Shown one piece after another: positions 15,083-21,647 of a stretch of 21,647 nucleotides of DNA (the first letter of the stretch is position 1; each line of letters starts with the position of its first letter). Under the pieces are notes generated by a model. That model ran no database searches. It was not told where the DNA came from and worked only from the letters and a program-made list of their open reading frames with translations. Origin of the DNA: an uncultured Rhizobiaceae group bacterium (GTDB lineage: Bacteria; Pseudomonadota; Alphaproteobacteria; Rhizobiales; Rhizobiaceae); the NCBI GenBank assembly GCA_937944075.1, contig CALDZZ010000236.1:1-21647 (forward strand), read 5' to 3'. A program made the translations under genes and the position numbers.

Positions 15083-17992
15083 TTAATGCGCCTCATCCCA
15101 ATTGCTGGCGGCTTGTGCGTCAACCTTGAGTGGTACGGATAATTCCAGCGCAGGCATGGATGCATTTTCCATGACGTCCTTGACCAGAGTAATCGTTGCT
15201 TCCACTTCTTCTTCAGGCACTTCAAAGATCAATTCATCATGCACCTGCAACAGCATTTTGGCAGCCAGATTTGCTTGTTGCAAAGCATCATCCATACGCA
15301 CCATGGCGCGACGGATAATATCTGCAGCCGAGCCTTGAATAGGTGCGTTGATAGCAGCACGTTCGTTGAAGGCGCGGACTTGCGGATTTGAATTCCTGAT
15401 ATCAGGATAATGTGCCTGGCGACCAAAAATGGTTTCAACATAACCATGCTCGCGAACAAAGGCCTTTGTCTCTTCCATGTAACCTTTTATGCCGGGAAAC
15501 CGTTCAAAATACATCTTGATATAGTCGCTTGCTTCGGAGCGCTCAATGCTCAACTGATTGGCAAGGCCGAAGGCTGAAATACCGTAAATGATTCCGAAGT
15601 TGATGGCTTTCGCACGCCTGCGCATCATCGGGTCCATGCCTTCAATTGGGGTGTTGAACATTTCGGAAGCCGTCATGGCGTGAATGTCCAAACCATCTGC
15701 AAAAGCCTGCTTGAGTTGCGGAATATCCGCAATATGTGCCAGCACACGAAGCTCAACCTGCGAGTAATCTGCCGACACCAACATGTTGCCTTTCTCTGCA
15801 ACAAAAGCAGTTCGTATTTTCCTGCCTTCCTCGGTTCGGATGGGAATGTTTTGCAGGTTTGGATCAGAGGAAGAAAAGCGCCCCGTCGAAGTCGCTGCCA
15901 TGGAGTATGATGTGTGGACGCGATTGGTATCCTTGTTTATGAAACCGGGCAGGGCGTCGGTATAGGTGGACTTGAGTTTGGTAAGTTGGCGCCAGCCGAT
16001 AATCTTGCGGGGCAATTCATGGCCTTCGGCAGCCAGCTCTTCAAGCACCTGAACACCAGTTTGCCAGGCTCCAGTCTTGGTTTTTTTGCCACCGGGCAAA
16101 CCCATTTCATCAAACAGGATTTCACCCAGCTGTTTTGGGGACCCTGCATTGAACTCACGTCCGGCAAGTGTGTGAATTTCTGATTCAAGGCTGGCGGCTG
16201 CCTGTGCCAGTTCTCCTGAAAGCCGCGACAGAATTTGTCGATCAACCGAGATGCCGCGTTGTTCCATTTTAGCAACCACCTCAATCAGTGGTCGCTCAAG
16301 GCGTTCATAGACTGTGGTCATGCCTTCAGCAACAAGCCTTGGTTTCAGTATGCGCCAGAGACGAAGTGTTACATCTGCATCTTCAGCTGCATAGCGGGTT
16401 GCTTTTTCAATCTCGACAAAGTCAAAGGTAATCGCGGACTTGCCACTGCCGGTTAGCTCTTTATACGAAATGCAATCATGCCCCAGATGACGCTTGGCAA
16501 GATCATCCATTCCATGCCCGCCTCGACCAGCATCCAGAACATAGGACATGAGCATGGTGTCATCGAGCCCTGACATCTCAATTCCGGTTTGGGAAAGCAT
16601 CAGCCAGTCGTATTTCATGTTCTGGCCAATTTTGAGTATGGAGAAATCTTCCAGAACAGGTTTGAGAATTTCAATGGCACGATCTGTGTCAATCTGATCC
16701 GGTGCAGTCCCACCACCCAGAAGGTCTCCATGACCTTCCTTGTGGGCAAGCGGAATATAACAGGCTTTTCCAGGTTCGGTCGCAAGGGAAATTCCAACCA
16801 GCTCGGCCTCCATCGGATCAAGCGATGTGGTTTCCGTATCAATCGCGACAATACCTGCTTCATATATGTGTTGTACCCAGGCCTCTAGCGTTGCCTCATC
16901 GCGAACACACTCGTAACTTGTGGGGTCAATTTTATTTGCCAGCCCTTCAGCCGCTCGTTTGGCAACGAGGTCTTGCGGTGTGTTGGCTCCTTCAGGGGGG
17001 AGGGCAGATTCTGAGCCATCATCTCCGGCATCAAGGTCCGGCCCTCTTGCCTGCTCAAATCCTTCTACGCTCACAACATCAGCTTCAATGGCAGCTGCGT
17101 CTGTATCTGTAACCTCGGCTACCTTTCGTGTGATTGTTGTAAACTCCATTGCCTTGAGAAATGAAATCAGTTTGGGACCGTTTGGTTCTTCCAGCACGAG
17201 ACCGTCCAAGGGGATATCCAGCGGCACATCATCCTTGAGGGTTACAAGCTCTTTGGATATACGAGCCTGATCTGCAAATTCAATCAGGTTTTCACGGCGC
17301 TTGTTTTGCTTGATCTCACCGGCTCTTTCAAGCAACGTTTCGAGATTGCCATATTCTTCCAAAAGCTGCGCGGCCGTCTTGGGCCCTATGCCTGGAACGC
17401 CTGGCACATTATCTGTTGAGTCACCGGCAAGGGATTGCAAGTCGATCATTTTTTCCGGACCAACCCCGAATTTTTCATGAACCTCTTCAACGCCGACACG
17501 CTTGTCTTTCATCGTGTCATACATGATGACATTGGGTGTGATCAGCTGCATCAAATCCTTGTCGGATGAGATGATGGTAACATCGCCGCCAACGGCAGCA
17601 GCCTCCTTGGCATAGCTTGCAATGATGTCGTCTGCTTCAAAGCCTTCGGTTTCTATGCAAGGCAGGTTAAATGCTTTTGTCGCCTGCCGTATAAGTGCAA
17701 ACTGAGGGCGAAGATCTTCCGGCGGTGCTTCACGGTTTGCCTTGTACTCAGGATAAATTTCGTTTCGAAACGTCTTTGAAGAATAATCAAAGATCACTGC
17801 AAAATGCGTTGGTACCACGCCGACCGATGTATCGCGTGCTTCCTGAACAAGCTTCCAAAGCATGTTGCAAAATCCGGACACTGCACCAACCGGCAAACCG
17901 TCAGATTTTCGCGTCAACGGCGGCAAGGCATGATAGGCACGGAAAATATAGGCTGACCCGTCAACCAGAAAAAGATGATCACCCTGTTTCAT
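15083..17992 (-). CDS. polA: DNA polymerase I
   Basis: A 969-residue three-domain DNA polymerase I. The 5'-3' exonuclease/flap domain spans about residues 1-290 (LFLVDGSAYIFRAYHALPPL at the start, ETEGFEADDIIASYA, and the helix-hairpin-helix GVPGIGPKTAAQLL). The 3'-5' proofreading domain (about 365-560) retains the DTE of AIDTETTSLDP, so it is probably active. The polymerase domain has motif A DYSQVELRVLAHIA, motif B RRRAKAINFGIIYGISAFGL, and motif C LLQVHDELIFEV (VHDEL at 917-921). An acidic, alanine-rich linker (about 297-350) separates the two nuclease domains. The enzyme removes RNA primers and fills repair gaps. The ATG at 17992 begins MKQGDHLFLVDG, as in the family. Its upstream region contains an 18-bp dyad. 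The gene runs convergent with the small exported-protein gene, with 4 bp between stops. Confidence 0.98.
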   Translation of the reverse strand: MKQGDHLFLVDGSAYIFRAYHALPPLTRKSDGLPVGAVSGFCNMLWKLVQEARDTSVGVVPTHFAVIFDYSSKTFRNEIYPEYKANREAPPEDLRPQFALIRQATKAFNLPCIETEGFEADDIIASYAKEAAAVGGDVTIISSDKDLMQLITPNVIMYDTMKDKRVGVEEVHEKFGVGPEKMIDLQSLAGDSTDNVPGVPGIGPKTAAQLLEEYGNLETLLERAGEIKQNKRRENLIEFADQARISKELVTLKDDVPLDIPLDGLVLEEPNGPKLISFLKAMEFTTITRKVAEVTDTDAAAIEADVVSVEGFEQARGPDLDAGDDGSESALPPEGANTPQDLVAKRAAEGLANKIDPTSYECVRDEATLEAWVQHIYEAGIVAIDTETTSLDPMEAELVGISLATEPGKACYIPLAHKEGHGDLLGGGTAPDQIDTDRAIEILKPVLEDFSILKIGQNMKYDWLMLSQTGIEMSGLDDTMLMSYVLDAGRGGHGMDDLAKRHLGHDCISYKELTGSGKSAITFDFVEIEKATRYAAEDADVTLRLWRILKPRLVAEGMTTVYERLERPLIEVVAKMEQRGISVDRQILSRLSGELAQAAASLESEIHTLAGREFNAGSPKQLGEILFDEMGLPGGKKTKTGAWQTGVQVLEELAAEGHELPRKIIGWRQLTKLKSTYTDALPGFINKDTNRVHTSYSMAATSTGRFSSSDPNLQNIPIRTEEGRKIRTAFVAEKGNMLVSADYSQVELRVLAHIADIPQLKQAFADGLDIHAMTASEMFNTPIEGMDPMMRRRAKAINFGIIYGISAFGLANQLSIERSEASDYIKMYFERFPGIKGYMEETKAFVREHGYVETIFGRQAHYPDIRNSNPQVRAFNERAAINAPIQGSAADIIRRAMVRMDDALQQANLAAKMLLQVHDELIFEVPEEEVEATITLVKDVMENASMPALELSVPLKVDAQAASNWDEAH

Positions 17993-18006
17993 TTCACTTG
18001 CTCCGG

Positions 18007-18024
18007 ATGGAAAGTTGTTTCCAT
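18007..18024. promoter_or_regulatory. 18-bp dyad in the polA / isomerase divergent region
   Basis: ATGGAAA and TTTCCAT form perfect 7-bp arms around GTTG, 14 bases upstream of the polA start codon and 46 bases upstream of the divergent isomerase start. It could be a protein-binding site or a hairpin in the polA 5' untranslated region. No known operator consensus is recognised, and a chance dyad is possible. Confidence 0.45.
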
Positions 18025-18070
18025 TTGTTTTAGGGTCTGGGGCATGATTTGGCTATAGGGAGATAGAGGC

Positions 18071-18661
18071 TTGTCCAAGAAAAAAACATTCGAATTCTAT
18101 TTTGATATCGTAAGCCCTGCGAGTTATCTTGCGTGGACACAAATTCCTGCGCTGGTGAAGGAAACCGGTGCTGAAGTCATCTACCGACCAATGTTTCTGC
18201 CTGGCGTCTTTGACAAGGCAGGCAGTGCCAGTCCGATCACTGTCCCTTCCAAGGCCAAATGGATATTTGAAGATTTCAACCGCTTTGCAAAACGTTACGG
18301 TGTGCCTTTCACAATGAACAGCAAGTTTCCGCAAAGTTCAGTCTATGCCATGCGCGGGCTGAATAATTATCGTGAACACCCTGCCTTGAGAAAACTGGGT
18401 GATGGATTTTATCAAGCCATGTGGGTTGAAAATGAAAACATCAATGATCCGGCCATCGTGCAGCGCATTGTTGAAAAAGCAGGTCTTGATGCAGATGATT
18501 ATATGGCAGCAATGAATGACCCTGCAAACAAACAGGCCTTGATCAATGTAACTGAACAGGCTGTGGAAAGAGGCCTGTTCGGTGCGCCAACATTTTTCGT
18601 AGGCGACGAAATGCATTTTGGTCAGGACAGGCTGGATTTTGTCAGGGAAGCACTTGCCTAA
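18071..18661 (+). CDS. DsbA-fold 2-hydroxychromene-2-carboxylate isomerase-like protein
   Basis: A 196-residue thioredoxin-fold protein of the HCCA isomerase/kappa-class glutathione transferase type. FYFDIVSPASYLAWTQIP (9-26) places the catalytic serine at Ser15, and GLFGAPTFFVGDEMHFGQDRLDFV (168-191) gives the cis-Pro loop (Pro173) and the typical C-terminal ending. Length fits the family (about 195-205). The start is a TTG: AGGGAG at 18057-18062 lies 8 bases upstream and the family begins just before the FYFD strand, whereas the next in-frame ATG (residue 41) would remove the active site. In naphthalene degraders such enzymes isomerise a chromene carboxylate with glutathione; no aromatic-ring genes are nearby, so a general glutathione-dependent role is as likely. 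It is divergent from polA and overlaps the convergent OsmC-gene stop by 4 bp. Confidence 0.87.
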   Translation: MSKKKTFEFYFDIVSPASYLAWTQIPALVKETGAEVIYRPMFLPGVFDKAGSASPITVPSKAKWIFEDFNRFAKRYGVPFTMNSKFPQSSVYAMRGLNNYREHPALRKLGDGFYQAMWVENENINDPAIVQRIVEKAGLDADDYMAAMNDPANKQALINVTEQAVERGLFGAPTFFVGDEMHFGQDRLDFVREALA

Positions 18662-19128
18662 GACTGTATAATCTCCACTTCAAATCGTACGGGAAAATTC
18701 ACCGACCGAGCAATGAAGCAATAGTTGTGTATCTCGTCATGAATGGCGACTGCCCTGTCTGTATCGCTATCTGCCGTGATGGTAATGGTCGGTCGCAAAA
18801 CGGCTTCCACAAACCGGCCCTTGCCGGAGGGCTCGCTTTCACCGATTCCGACAGGATTATCCTCATACGCCAGAACGGTGACACCCGCATCAGAGCACAA
18901 GTGCAAATACCACAGCATGTGGCATGAGGAGAGGGCTGCAATCAACATGTCCTCGGGGTTGTATTTGGACGGATCCCCACCCAACATCGGGTCATTGGAG
19001 CAGTGAACGATTTCCTTGCCTTCCATCGCCATGTCCCAGGTACGGTCATAGGCATGGTAGTTGCTGGTGCCCTTGCCACGGTTTCCTGTCCAGATTACGC
19101 GCGTTGGGAAGTCGTGAGTTTTGGGCAT
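18658..19128 (-). CDS. OsmC/Ohr-family protein
   Basis: A 156-residue protein of the OsmC superfamily. The peroxidatic cysteine is Cys69 in MLIAALSSCHMLWYLHLC and the resolving cysteine is probably Cys137 in HNYCFIARSVNFPV. GGDPSKYNPEDML before the first Cys is the usual family signature. Members reduce organic hydroperoxides or fatty-acid peroxides in the cytoplasm. I chose the ATG at 19128 (MPKTHDFPTRVIW), which has AGG 8-9 bases upstream and matches the family's N-terminus; the frame stays open upstream by 53 codons, but neither the GTG-type entry nor the Met at 19167 has a ribosome site. A short dyad (19164-19178) and a TATAAG box (19157-19162 on the minus strand) lie directly upstream. 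The gene ends overlapping the isomerase stop. Confidence 0.88.
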   Translation of the reverse strand: MPKTHDFPTRVIWTGNRGKGTSNYHAYDRTWDMAMEGKEIVHCSNDPMLGGDPSKYNPEDMLIAALSSCHMLWYLHLCSDAGVTVLAYEDNPVGIGESEPSGKGRFVEAVLRPTITITADSDTDRAVAIHDEIHNYCFIARSVNFPVRFEVEIIQS

Positions 19129-19156
19129 TGGGAAACCTGTTTGCTTGATATCTTGT

Positions 19157-19178
19157 CTTATAGTCATCCGTTGGATGA
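19157..19178 (-). promoter_or_regulatory. Candidate OsmC promoter -10 with adjacent 15-bp dyad
   Basis: On the minus strand TATAAG (19162-19157) is five of six bases of a -10 box, 29-34 bases before the OsmC start. Immediately upstream, TCATCC and GGATGA (19164-19169, 19173-19178) form perfect 6-bp arms around GTT. A repressor bound there would cover the -35/-10 spacer. No matching -35 box is evident, and the dyad does not resemble the OhrR operators I know. Confidence 0.35.
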
Positions 19179-19334
19179 GCACACGCCACGATAACAGTGT
19201 AGTTATTGCGCTTGAATGCAAGGTGATTTGTCTTTTTTCATTCTTCAGTAGAATGTCGACTTGTGCAAGATACGAACGTATTTTCACATGTCGCTCTGGA
19301 TAATTCTTTCCACCCTTACTGGATTATCCTTCTA

Positions 19335-19405
19335 GCTAACCGGGTATTCCCTAGTTGCCCGAATACTCCGTACACCTGCCTGGTAATATCCGGTTAGCAA
19401 TTTTT
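19335..19405 (+). promoter_or_regulatory. Structured leader with terminator-like end upstream of the M20 peptidase
   Basis: Outer arms 19335-19343 and 19390-19398 (GCTAACCGG/CCGGTTAGC) pair perfectly over 9 bp, extendable to 14 bp with one G-U. Inside, GTATTC (19344-19349) and GAATAC (19361-19366) form a second perfect stem that stacks on the first, and a weak third stem (ACC/GGT) is possible, giving a compact multi-branch RNA. A T-run (19401-19405) follows the outer stem, as in an intrinsic terminator read toward the peptidase gene, whose ATG is 72 bases beyond the last arm. I know of no riboswitch family with this sequence. An unrelated palindromic repeat or small RNA is the alternative. 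Confidence 0.5.
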
Positions 19406-19445
19406 CAAAAAATCCGCATGACATGGTTTCGTTGAAGGTTTAAGT

Positions 19446-19463
19446 TCCGGTAAAAAACCGGAG
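19446..19463 (+). promoter_or_regulatory. Hairpin sequestering the Shine-Dalgarno of the M20 peptidase
   Basis: TCCGGT (19446-19451) and ACCGGA (19457-19462) pair perfectly around AAAAA, 8 bases before the ATG at 19471. The only plausible ribosome site, GGAG at 19460-19463, is inside or touching the 3' arm. TCCGGT also occurs at 19389-19394 in the upstream element, so ACCGGA could pair with either copy. Confidence 0.5.
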
Positions 19464-19470
19464 TTCCCCA

Positions 19471-20859
19471 ATGAGCAACCTTGATGCGGTCCTTGGATCA
19501 ATAGACAAAAACCTCGATGCCTCGATTGAACGGCTGTTTGATCTTTTGCGCATTCAAAGCATTTCCACCGATCCGGTTTATGCAGATGAATGCAAGAAAG
19601 CTGCGCAATTTATTGTTGATGATCTCAAAACAATAGGGTTTGAGGCAAGCGTCCGCGAGACCCCGGGGCATCCCATGGTGGTTGCACATCATGAAGGCCC
19701 GGAAGGTGCTCCGCATGTTCTCTTTTATGGCCACTACGACGTCCAGCCCTGTGATCCGCTGGAACTTTGGGACGAACCGCCGTTTGAACCTCGTATCAAG
19801 GAAATGCCGGATGGTTCCAAACAGATGATTGGTCGTGGCACGTCTGATGACAAGGGTCAGTTGATGACCTTTGTAGAAGCGTGTCGTGCATGGAAATCTG
19901 AAACCGGTTCATTGCCTCTTGAGGTAACCTTGTTCTTTGAAGGTGAGGAAGAATCCGGCTCTCCCTCGCTCATTCCATTTCTCGAATCCAACAAGGAAGA
20001 GTTGACGGCAGACATTGCCCTCGTATGTGACACAACAATGTGGGACAGGGAAACGCCGGCAATTTCAACAGCGCTTCGTGGCATGGCGAGCGATGAGGTA
20101 ACCATCCACGCAGCATCGCGTGACTTGCACTCCGGTTTCTTTGGGTCGGCAGCTGCAAACCCGATTAGAATACTATCGAGAATTCTGGCAGGTCTGCATG
20201 ACGAGGATGGACGCGTTACGCTCGAAGGATTTTATGATGGTGTTCCGGAAACACCGGATGAAATCAAGACAATGTGGGAAGGGCTTGGTTTTTCTGAAAA
20301 GGATTTTCTGGGAGACATTGGCCTTTCGGTGCCTGCCGGTGAAAAAGGCCGTTCAGTATTGGAGCAGGTTTGGGCAAGACCAACCGCAGAGTTCAATGGT
20401 ATAACGGGTGGTTACACAGGCGAGGGATTCAAAACTGTAATCCCTGCCATTGCTTCAGCAAAGATTTCATTCAGGCTGGTGGGCACGCAAGACCCGGAGA
20501 AAGTGCGAGATTCCTTCCGCGATTATGTGCGTTCGTGTTTGCCTGAGGATTGTTCTGCAAGTTTTGAGGAACACAGCGGCAGTCCGGCCGTGCACATTCC
20601 CTATGACATGCCTGAAATTCAGAAAGCCACAGCAGCGCTCAAGGATGAATGGGGCAAGGACACAGCACTGATTGCGATGGGCGGGTCCATTCCAGTTGTC
20701 GGGCGCTTTGAAGAATGTCTGGGCATGCCATCCATGCTGGTTGGATATGCCCAGGAAGATGATCGCATCCATTCTCCAAATGAAAAATATGAGCTGACCA
20801 GCTTTCACAAGGGGTCAAGAAGCTGGGCGCGGATCATGGCAGCATTGGCTGAAAGATAA
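19471..20859 (+). CDS. M20-family metallopeptidase (dipeptidase, CPG2/CNDP-like)
   Basis: A 462-residue cytoplasmic di-zinc peptidase. Metal and catalytic residues can be placed: His88 in LFYGHYDVQP, the bridging Asp126 in GRGTSDDKGQ, Glu160 (general base) and Glu161 in FEGEEESGS, Asp187 in ALVCDTTMW, and a late His in DRIHSPNEKYEL. The dimerisation (lid) domain lies about residues 205-365, including DLHSGFFGS. Pattern and length match the M20 dipeptidase group of carnosinase-like enzymes, which cleave dipeptides or related N-acyl amino acids. Substrate unknown. It has no signal peptide. The ATG at 19471 follows GGAG within a hairpin, and the 5' region holds a terminator-like structure, so expression may be controlled post-initiation. 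It is a single gene, its stop 4 bp from the convergent DUF1203 gene. Confidence 0.93.
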   Translation: MSNLDAVLGSIDKNLDASIERLFDLLRIQSISTDPVYADECKKAAQFIVDDLKTIGFEASVRETPGHPMVVAHHEGPEGAPHVLFYGHYDVQPCDPLELWDEPPFEPRIKEMPDGSKQMIGRGTSDDKGQLMTFVEACRAWKSETGSLPLEVTLFFEGEEESGSPSLIPFLESNKEELTADIALVCDTTMWDRETPAISTALRGMASDEVTIHAASRDLHSGFFGSAAANPIRILSRILAGLHDEDGRVTLEGFYDGVPETPDEIKTMWEGLGFSEKDFLGDIGLSVPAGEKGRSVLEQVWARPTAEFNGITGGYTGEGFKTVIPAIASAKISFRLVGTQDPEKVRDSFRDYVRSCLPEDCSASFEEHSGSPAVHIPYDMPEIQKATAALKDEWGKDTALIAMGGSIPVVGRFEECLGMPSMLVGYAQEDDRIHSPNEKYELTSFHKGSRSWARIMAALAER

Positions 20860-20863
20860 TTTT

Positions 20864-21331
20864 TTACTGCCTTGTAACAGAAGCAGCAAAACAACCAGGT
20901 TTTGCGTAATGCAAATGAATGTAGGCAACATCATCATTTTTAAATGCAAGCTCTATTGCAGTTGAGAGTGTGCTTCCATCGACCACATCAGCATCAATCA
21001 TCAAATGGTCAGCGTTGAAAATCCGCACCGAAATAAGGCGATTGTTAAAAACAGCTGGGACTGTATCAGGAAGTGGATGAGCTTGGTTTACGCCTTCCCT
21101 TACAAAAATTGCATGGCTGGATTTATATGGCGATGCAACGCTTAAGTGTTCATAATTTACCAATACGACTGTTTCGCCATTCCTTGCATCTTCCAGACTC
21201 ACTCTACACGGAGTGCCTGGGCAAGATTGTACAATCTCACGCTTTGCATTCAACTTTGACAACGTTTCATCAGACATTGCAAAGAATTTAGAAAAAGGTT
21301 CACTAGGTAAAGCATGAATTTGAAAAGTCAT
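20864..21331 (-). CDS. DUF1203 family protein
   Basis: A 155-residue soluble protein of a family I recognise as DUF1203, whose function is not established. Conserved-looking elements are the CPGTPCRVSLEDARNGETVV segment with Cys37 and Cys42, VNYEHL..ASPYKSSHAIFVREG (59-80), and the ending AYIHLHYAKPGCFAASVTR with a histidine pair (139, 141) and Cys147. The clustered Cys and His residues might bind a metal or be redox-active; this is inference only. The ATG at 21331 has a strong AGGAGG upstream on the minus strand. The frame continues 18 codons further upstream without a ribosome site, so that longer start is rejected. The gene is monocistronic and convergent with the M20 peptidase gene. Confidence 0.85.
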   Translation of the reverse strand: MTFQIHALPSEPFSKFFAMSDETLSKLNAKREIVQSCPGTPCRVSLEDARNGETVVLVNYEHLSVASPYKSSHAIFVREGVNQAHPLPDTVPAVFNNRLISVRIFNADHLMIDADVVDGSTLSTAIELAFKNDDVAYIHLHYAKPGCFAASVTRQ

Positions 21332-21453
21332 ATTATCCTCCTGAAAATAGTTAAAGTGCATCAAGAACACAATTAAAGGTTTCAAGACACCCGATTCTTG
21401 CGCTGTTAAAAATATGGCTATGGCAATCAGGTGCTTTGGAATTTAGACACTCA

Positions 21454-21647
21454 TTACAAATCCATCGTTATCTGATCCGGATCAGGCTGTTTCTTGCGCT
21501 TGCGAGGGTCAGGCTGTTTGAGTGACTTGCGGCTTGAGTGTTTGTTCAGGATATCCTTTGCCTCATTGCGAAAGCCCTTGCCCTTTCGCACAGCCCAGAT
21601 TTTCTCTCGTGCCTCGCGTGCGGCCTGCATGTGCTCCATCATGATAA
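21454..21647 (-). CDS. Unrecognised lysine/arginine-rich protein, C-terminal part (possibly truncated by window edge)
   Basis: The frame runs from the right edge of the window to a stop at 21454-21456. An ATG at 21642 would give 62 residues, but the codon before it (ATC) is open, so the gene may start outside the window. The sequence is highly basic and hydrophilic, begins with a likely helix (MMEHMQAAREAREKIWAVRKG), and carries two copies of KQPDP separated by RKRK near the end. I do not recognise a family. It could be the tail of a larger nucleic-acid-binding protein or a short basic protein. It is on the same strand as the DUF1203 gene, 122 bp upstream of it, with no clear terminator in between. 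Confidence 0.5.
   Translation of the reverse strand, partial: IMMEHMQAAREAREKIWAVRKGKGFRNEAKDILNKHSSRKSLKQPDPRKRKKQPDPDQITMDL

Larger units (their letters stand above)
19129..19470. other. 342-bp divergent intergenic region with several inverted repeats, no gene
   Basis: No convincing coding frame. The left part is the likely OsmC promoter region. The right part, from about 19298, holds a 7-bp stem (19298-19304 with 19323-19329), a long structured element (19335-19398) with a T-run after it, and a hairpin over the ribosome site of the M20 peptidase (19446-19462). These are listed separately. This density of inverted repeats is the highest in the window. Confidence 0.8.

Noticed and set aside
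15937..16284. 115-codon minus-strand frame within polA
   Set aside because: Same strand but different frame from the intact polymerase domain; a shadow with no family features.

Overview
The window looks like a chromosomal segment of an alphaproteobacterium, probably a free-living, perhaps marine, heterotroph. The signs are moderate GC by eye, tight operons with ATGA overlaps, two high-affinity uptake systems for organic acids or amino-acid-like compounds, a dimethylglycine/sarcosine-dehydrogenase-type enzyme, and a small secreted protein of a type I associate with Rhodobacterales. No 16S gene or other marker allows a finer placement. I see no phage, transposase, integrase or CRISPR array. 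All functions below come from reading motifs and family resemblance, without database searches.

Region 1 (1-4567, + strand) is the end of a branched-chain-amino-acid-type ABC uptake operon. It holds a truncated periplasmic binding protein, a GC-rich stem-loop, a LivF-type ATPase, a membrane zinc metallopeptidase (YugP type), a PaaK-like ANL enzyme with an aberrant phosphate loop, and a kynurenine-formamidase-like alpha/beta hydrolase. The upstream permease and LivG genes would lie left of the window. Import of a hydrophobic or aromatic carboxylate followed by CoA activation is the simplest reading, but the substrate is unknown.

Region 2 (4564-11712) is a divergent catabolic module. On the minus strand runs tctA-tctB-tctC (tripartite tricarboxylate-type transporter), then a CoA-acylating aldehyde dehydrogenase of the SauS kind and an acyl-CoA synthetase that could be SauT-like. 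A LacI-family regulator gene diverges from tctA, and a near-perfect 22-bp dyad with a central CG lies between them. Together they describe import of a small organic acid, ligation to CoA and reduction to the aldehyde. The best-known precedent is sulfoacetate use (SauS/SauT), here with a TTT transporter instead of SauU. Xsc and Pta, which would complete that pathway, are not in the window.

Region 3 (11813-15078) has an 824-residue FAD oxidoreductase-GcvT fusion (DMGDH/SARDH-like), a convergent tRNA-Arg(CCG), and a small exported protein. Region 4 (15083-19128) has polA, a divergent DsbA-fold HCCA-isomerase-like protein with a TTG start, and an OsmC-family protein. Region 5 (19129-21647) has a 342-bp non-coding stretch with several strong inverted repeats, including a terminator-like structured leader. 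It is followed by an M20 dipeptidase whose Shine-Dalgarno sits in a hairpin, a DUF1203 protein, and the end of an unrecognised basic protein at the window edge.

Most worth following up: the SauST-like module with its TTT transporter and operator; the structured leader ahead of the M20 peptidase; the GC-rich stem-loops placed directly after both solute-binding-protein genes; and the PaaK-like protein whose ATP phosphate loop has lost its consensus residues.
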